Shown in pieces: positions 7,258 through 8,992 of a DNA stretch of 8,992 nucleotides. The position numbers and the translations under genes are program-made. Positions within the stretch are counted from its first letter, which is position 1; every line of letters begins with the position of its first letter. The stretch comes from an uncultured Cytophagaceae bacterium (GTDB lineage Bacteria > Bacteroidota > Bacteroidia > Cytophagales > Spirosomataceae): NCBI GenBank assembly GCA_903960725.1, contig CAJCBY010000141.1, positions 1 through 8,992 of the forward strand, written 5' to 3'. Under the pieces are notes generated by a model. The model was not told the DNA's origin and did not search any database. It worked only from the letters and a program-made list of their open reading frames with translations.

Positions 7258-8164
7258 ACAGGTTTGGAAAGAGATTAAGTTGTTTTGGAAAGACTGCGAG
7301 GAACATTACATTCTGGCAAGGATTCTGACCATTCTGTATCAAAAGATCTTTCATTTTGATATTGATGTTCGGGCAGCCGCTGTGGCCTATAATTTTACCT
7401 TAGCGGTATTCCCGACGATTATCTTTTTATTCTCCCTATTAGCCTACATACCGGTGGATAATTTTGACTTGAAGATGGTCAATTTTTTAAAGTCATCGAT
7501 TCCTAAGAATTTGCAACAAGACTTTACCGAATTATTACTTGATTTAATTCGAAAGAAATCGGGAGGGGTGCTTTCCTTTGGTTTTCTTTTTGCACTTTAT
7601 GCCTCTACGAGTGGTATTCAAGCCTTGATTCGTTCCTTTAACTTAACGTATCGCACGAAAGAGAATAGGGGAATATTAAAGGAGCGCCTAATAGCTGTTT
7701 CGCTTAATTTTCTTTTGACATTTGTTTTAATTACGGCCTTTGCTGTATTCATTGTAGGTAAATTGATGATTGGTTATCTAAAAGGGAAGGGTTTAATCGA
7801 TTATGATTTCAATTTCTATATGCTGAATATTTTAACTTATTTCTTGTTGTTCTCTATTTTCTTTTTAACCATTTCCATCATTTATTATTATGCCCCGGCC
7901 ATTACAAAACGTTGGAAATTTTTTAATGCGGGTTCTATTACCGCCTCTATTTTGACCATTTTAGTCACGAATTTATTCTCCTATTATTTAGTCAATTTTG
8001 CGAGTTATAATAAAGTATACGGTTCCATTGGTTCCCTGATAGCCTTGATGGTGTGGTTGTATTTTATTGCCTTGATTTTATTAGTTGGGTTTGAAATTAA
8101 TGCTAGTATAGATCAAGTGAAGGAAGAACAGGAGGAGTCAGAAACGGATTATTTCTTCGAATAA
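7250..8164 (+). CDS. YihY/virulence factor BrkB family inner-membrane protein
   Basis: This is an integral inner-membrane protein of unknown biochemical function. The family was once annotated as ribonuclease BN, which is now considered an error. At 304 aa the length is typical. Six hydrophobic helices are visible near residues 45-67, 105-127, 145-171, 190-214, 224-248 and 257-281. Family-typical stretches are RAAAVAYNFTLAVFPTIIFL (41-60), ALYASTSGIQALIRSFNLTY (115-134), and near the end YNKVYGSIGSLIALMVWLYF (253-272) followed by LVGFEINAS. The C-terminal tail (about 287-304) is very acidic and probably cytoplasmic. The ATG lies inside the last codons of the thioesterase gene (ATGCTTAG), so translation of the two is probably coupled. 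Position between envelope and translation genes says little about function. Confidence 0.92.
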   Translation: MLRQVWKEIKLFWKDCEEHYILARILTILYQKIFHFDIDVRAAAVAYNFTLAVFPTIIFLFSLLAYIPVDNFDLKMVNFLKSSIPKNLQQDFTELLLDLIRKKSGGVLSFGFLFALYASTSGIQALIRSFNLTYRTKENRGILKERLIAVSLNFLLTFVLITAFAVFIVGKLMIGYLKGKGLIDYDFNFYMLNILTYFLLFSIFFLTISIIYYYAPAITKRWKFFNAGSITASILTILVTNLFSYYLVNFASYNKVYGSIGSLIALMVWLYFIALILLVGFEINASIDQVKEEQEESETDYFFE

Positions 8165-8165
8165 C

Positions 8166-8789
8166 ATGGCAGAACTCATCCGGCTTTACGATAAGAATAA
8201 CAGTCAGGCGACCCTAGATTTGATCGTGAAAGCGTTAGAAAAGGATGCCGTAATTATTTATAAGACAGACACAATGTATGCCTTAGGCTGTCACCTCAAT
8301 TCCACAAAAGCGGTCAATCGAATTTGTGAAATTAAAGGTATTCAAGCTTCTAAGAACCGGTTTTCCTTTATTTGCGCTGACTTAAGTTCGATTGCGAATT
8401 ATGCCAAAGTCTCTGATTTTGCCTTTAAAACTTTGAAAAGATTCCTTCCAGGAGCCTTCACTTTTGTCTTACCTGCAAGTTCTAAAGTACCCTCCATTCT
8501 AGTCCAAGGAAAGAAAACAGTGGGTATTCGAATTCCAGCTTATGAGCCAATTCTTTCTATCGTTGAATTACTAGGCTCCCCTTTGCTAACAACTTCTTTG
8601 CCTCACGATGATTTAGAAGTAGAGGAATACACGGATCCAAGCTTGATTTTAGAGCGATGGGGCCACGCTGTTGATTTTATTTTAGATGGAGGATTCGGAG
8701 GATATGTACCTTCGAGCGTTGTTGAAATTACAGACGATTCCTTTGAAATTATTCGAGAGGGTGCAGGAGATTGTGCTGAGTTTAATTAA
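8166..8789 (+). CDS. YrdC-domain protein, YciO-like (Sua5/YciO/YrdC/YwlC family)
   Basis: The family includes threonylcarbamoyl-AMP synthases (TsaC/Sua5), which supply the first intermediate of the tRNA modification t6A, and the E. coli paralogue YciO, whose role is less clear. The 207 aa form one YrdC domain with no Sua5 C-terminal extension. KTDTMYALGCHL (33-44) is the nucleotide/threonine-binding entry motif. PGAFTFVLPAS (95-105), TVGIRIPA (118-125) and LLTTSLP (140-146) follow. The region TDPSLILERW to VVEITDD (156-190) and the ending REGAGD look more like YciO than TsaC. The KxR motif of TsaC reads Lys57-Gly-Ile here, which also favours YciO. Automatic annotation would probably call it L-threonylcarbamoyladenylate synthase. 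The ATG follows the YihY-type stop by one base, and the stop codon overlaps the converging acyltransferase stop. Confidence 0.88.
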   Translation: MAELIRLYDKNNSQATLDLIVKALEKDAVIIYKTDTMYALGCHLNSTKAVNRICEIKGIQASKNRFSFICADLSSIANYAKVSDFAFKTLKRFLPGAFTFVLPASSKVPSILVQGKKTVGIRIPAYEPILSIVELLGSPLLTTSLPHDDLEVEEYTDPSLILERWGHAVDFILDGGFGGYVPSSVVEITDDSFEIIREGAGDCAEFN

Positions 8790-8992
8790 GACCACTTAAG
8801 GCTCAATTTATCCGGTTTTGTATGTTTCCAGCGTTTGTGAGACCATAAATATTGTTCAGGATAAGCAACTATTGATTTTTCTAAGCGTCTCGCAAATCGT
8901 TCAATGATCTCACCAGGTGCTAATTCATCAAAAGGTACTTTGGCTAACAATTCATACGTCATCGTATACGTCCCTCTTTTCTTGCGAATTAA
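8786..8992 (-). CDS. Lipid A / lysophospholipid acyltransferase (LpxL/HtrB family), C-terminal fragment
   Basis: The minus strand reads open from the window edge for 68 codons to a TAA at 8788-8786. The fragment carries the ending typical of Bacteroidota LpxL/HtrB-type acyltransferases: a basic stretch RKKRGTY, PGEIIERFARRLEKSI (about residues 26-41), and YPEQYLWSHKRWK (44-56), the family's conserved PE..LW.HKRWK motif. These inner-membrane enzymes transfer an acyl chain from acyl-ACP to lipid A precursors. The catalytic HX4D motif lies upstream, outside the window, so activity cannot be judged. The gene converges on the YrdC-domain gene and the two stop codons overlap within TTAA. Confidence 0.85.
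   Translation of the reverse strand, partial: LIRKKRGTYTMTYELLAKVPFDELAPGEIIERFARRLEKSIVAYPEQYLWSHKRWKHTKPDKLSLKWS

Noticed and set aside
8130..8135. AGGAGG, a perfect Shine-Dalgarno-like sequence upstream of the YrdC-domain gene
   Set aside because: It lies 30 nt ahead of the ATG, too far to act, encodes part of the acidic tail of the preceding protein, and this phylum rarely uses SD sequences.
8777..8805. Possible bidirectional terminator hairpin (TTAAG / CTTAA with loop ACCA, outer TGAG / CTCA)
   Set aside because: The inner stem is only 5 AT-rich pairs, the outer arms are separated by unequal bulges, and no T-tract follows on either strand.

Overview
This window looks like an ordinary chromosomal stretch of a Bacteroidota bacterium. 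The best taxonomic evidence is the partial gene at the left edge, which matches the plug protein of the type IX secretion system (old name DUF5103), a family known only from that phylum. Weaker support comes from the AT-rich DNA, the lack of Shine-Dalgarno sequences before the starts, and two perfect copies of the Bacteroidota promoter -7 box (TAnnTTTG) at the only intergenic gap. A Cytophagales-like organism is a guess only.

There are three transcription units. On the minus strand (4672 down to the left edge) lie a membrane-anchored, glutamate-synthase-like FMN/Fe-S protein, an ABC-F translation factor, and the T9SS plug protein, which is cut by the window edge. On the plus strand (4727 to 8789) lie a type-2 malate/lactate (Ldh-family) dehydrogenase, the cell-wall endolytic transglycosylase MltG, a hot-dog acyl-CoA thioesterase, a YihY/BrkB-type six-helix membrane protein, and a YrdC-domain protein closest to YciO. 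At the right edge the minus strand holds the C-terminus of an LpxL/HtrB-type lipid A acyltransferase. Its stop codon overlaps that of the YrdC-domain gene.

The two main units diverge from a 54-bp gap (4673-4726), which must hold or adjoin both promoters. Inside each unit the genes are packed very tightly. Five of the six same-strand junctions show stop-N-ATG with the form TAA-N-ATG, and the sixth overlaps by 8 bp. Most products act at the envelope (T9SS plug, MltG, YihY, LpxL-type enzyme) or in translation (ABC-F, YrdC-domain protein). The metabolic enzymes have no obvious pathway link to them, so these are probably housekeeping operons rather than a single pathway.

I see no mobile element, CRISPR array, tRNA or rRNA, defence island, or large repeat, and no gene-free stretch above 300 bp. 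I did not find a convincing undescribed system. The points most worth checking are the TAA-N-ATG coupling, the membrane-anchored GltB-like enzyme without a glutaminase domain, and the altered KxR motif in the YrdC-domain protein.
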